Source: Bacillota bacterium (GTDB taxonomy: Bacteria; Bacillota; Limnochordia; Limnochordales; ZCTH02-B6). From it: DNA of 6,127 bases. The notes below the pieces were generated by a model, which made no database searches, was not told where the DNA came from, and saw only the letters and a list, made by a program, of their open reading frames with translations. The stretch's first letter is position 1. Each line of letters starts with the position of its first letter. Shown one piece after another: positions 5,619-6,127 of the stretch. The stretch spans positions 1 to 6,127 of the forward strand of contig QGSR01000123.1 in NCBI GenBank assembly GCA_003387805.1, written 5' to 3'. A program made the position numbers and the translations under genes.

Positions 5619-6127
5619 ATGGAACAGGCTTTGCATGCGAAAGCGACGGAGGCGCCGCTGCGCTTTGTCGGGGCGGTGCGTTCGTTTCGCCTGGACGGCC
5701 GGCGGCTGACGCTGGAGACCGACGGAGCGCAAGTCCATGTGACCGTCCTGGCGCCCGATCTGGTGCGGGTGCAAATGGTGCCCGACGTGGCGGCGGGCCG
5801 GACCGTGCTGGATTCGCTGGCCGTGGTCAAGCACGAGTGGGAGCCCGTGGCCGTGGAGCTGGAGGAGGAGGCCCACAGGCTGACGCTGCGGGCGGCGGGC
5901 GGACGGGGCGCCGGTGCCGGTGCCGCAACGGGCGTCGGGGCTGGAGCCGGGGCTGCCGCCGGCGTCGGGGCTGGCGCCGGGGCTGCAGCGGGGGCCGGGG
6001 CTGGAGTCGGCTCCGCGGACCGGGAGGGCGCCGGCCCCGCCACCGGCGCCGGGGCATTCACCGTGTCCGGCGGCCTGACCGTCGAGCCCCCGCTGGAGCC
6101 CCCCCGCCTGCGCCCAGTCGGGCGCGA
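5619..6127 (+). CDS. Probable GH31 alpha-glucosidase, N-terminal part (3' partial)
   Basis: The frame is open from ATG 5619 to the window edge (169 full codons), so only the N-terminal domain is visible. Residues 14-92 alternate strands in the way typical of the galactose-mutarotase-like N-terminal domain of GH31 enzymes: FVGAVRSFRLDGRRLTLETD, then VHVTVLAPDLVRVQMVPD, then a strand ending HRLTLRAAG. Residues 94-146 are a Gly/Ala repeat, after which FTVSGGLTVEPPLEPPRLR seems to resume the domain. No signal peptide is seen, so the enzyme is expected in the cytoplasm, releasing glucose from the ends of maltodextrins made by its upstream neighbours. The GH31 active-site regions (nucleophile near a WxDMNE-type motif) would lie beyond the window, so the call rests on a weakly conserved domain plus context. 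Another sugar hydrolase with a similar N-terminal domain is possible. Confidence 0.65.
   Translation, partial: MEQALHAKATEAPLRFVGAVRSFRLDGRRLTLETDGAQVHVTVLAPDLVRVQMVPDVAAGRTVLDSLAVVKHEWEPVAVELEEEAHRLTLRAAGGRGAGAGAATGVGAGAGAAAGVGAGAGAAAGAGAGVGSADREGAGPATGAGAFTVSGGLTVEPPLEPPRLRPVGR
5898..6056 (+). repeat. Gly/Ala tandem repeat in the GH31-like gene (30-base units)
   Basis: Fifty-three codons, overwhelmingly Gly and Ala. The core is a 30-base tandem repeat: unit A 5931-5960 and unit B 5961-5990 both encode GVGAGAGAAA and differ at 3 of 30 bases, all silent third positions. A degenerate third unit (5991-6020, GAGAGVGSAD) follows and a partial one (5907-5930, GAGAGAAT) precedes. The G-rich coding strand has GGGG or longer runs at 5937, 5949, 5967, 5979, 5990 and 5997. 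Confidence 0.85.

Noticed and set aside
3173..6061. A 962-codon open frame on the minus strand, starting with Pro/Ala repeats.
   Set aside because: It lies opposite the well-supported GH13 gene and GH31-like gene, has Arg/Pro/His-rich sequence with no domain, and its Pro/Ala start is the reverse reading of the Gly/Ala repeat. Long antisense frames are expected at this G+C content.

Overview
The window is a very G+C-rich stretch carrying three co-oriented (+ strand) glycoside hydrolase genes for alpha-glucan (starch, glycogen, pullulan, maltodextrin) breakdown. It is essentially one polysaccharide-utilisation cluster cut at both ends. The closest look of gene 2 is to neopullulanase/cyclomaltodextrinase enzymes of Bacillota. 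Purine-rich Shine-Dalgarno sites and strong G+C codon bias suggest a high-GC, possibly thermophilic Bacillota lineage (Thermaerobacter, Symbiobacterium or Limnochordia type). That placement is inference; no rRNA or marker gene is present.

Layout: (1) bases 1-3276, a secreted GH57 alpha-amylase/amylopullulanase-type enzyme with C-terminal beta-sandwich modules, the last resembling glucodextranase domain C; its start codon lies upstream of the window. (2) A 196-base gap holding a 12-base perfect palindrome and, at its end, the ribosome binding site of the next gene. (3) Bases 3473-5509, a cytoplasmic GH13 subfamily 20-type neopullulanase/cyclomaltodextrinase with an N-terminal CBM34-like domain and all catalytic residues. 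(4) A 109-base gap with a 9-base-pair inverted repeat and a clear ribosome binding site. (5) Bases 5619 to the window end, the N-terminus of a probable GH31 alpha-glucosidase that runs off the edge.

Inferred pathway: the secreted GH57 enzyme trims polymeric alpha-glucan outside the cell, an importer not present here brings in oligosaccharides, GH13_20 hydrolyses linear, branched or cyclic maltodextrins in the cytoplasm, and the GH31 enzyme releases glucose.

The most unusual feature is not a new system. All three enzymes carry Gly/Ala-rich low-complexity stretches inside otherwise conserved folds, several made of short tandem DNA repeats (9/18 bases in gene 1, 30 bases in gene 3), and one contains a canonical G-quadruplex motif. 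I see no mobile element, CRISPR array, tRNA or rRNA, and no convincing new defence or regulatory system.
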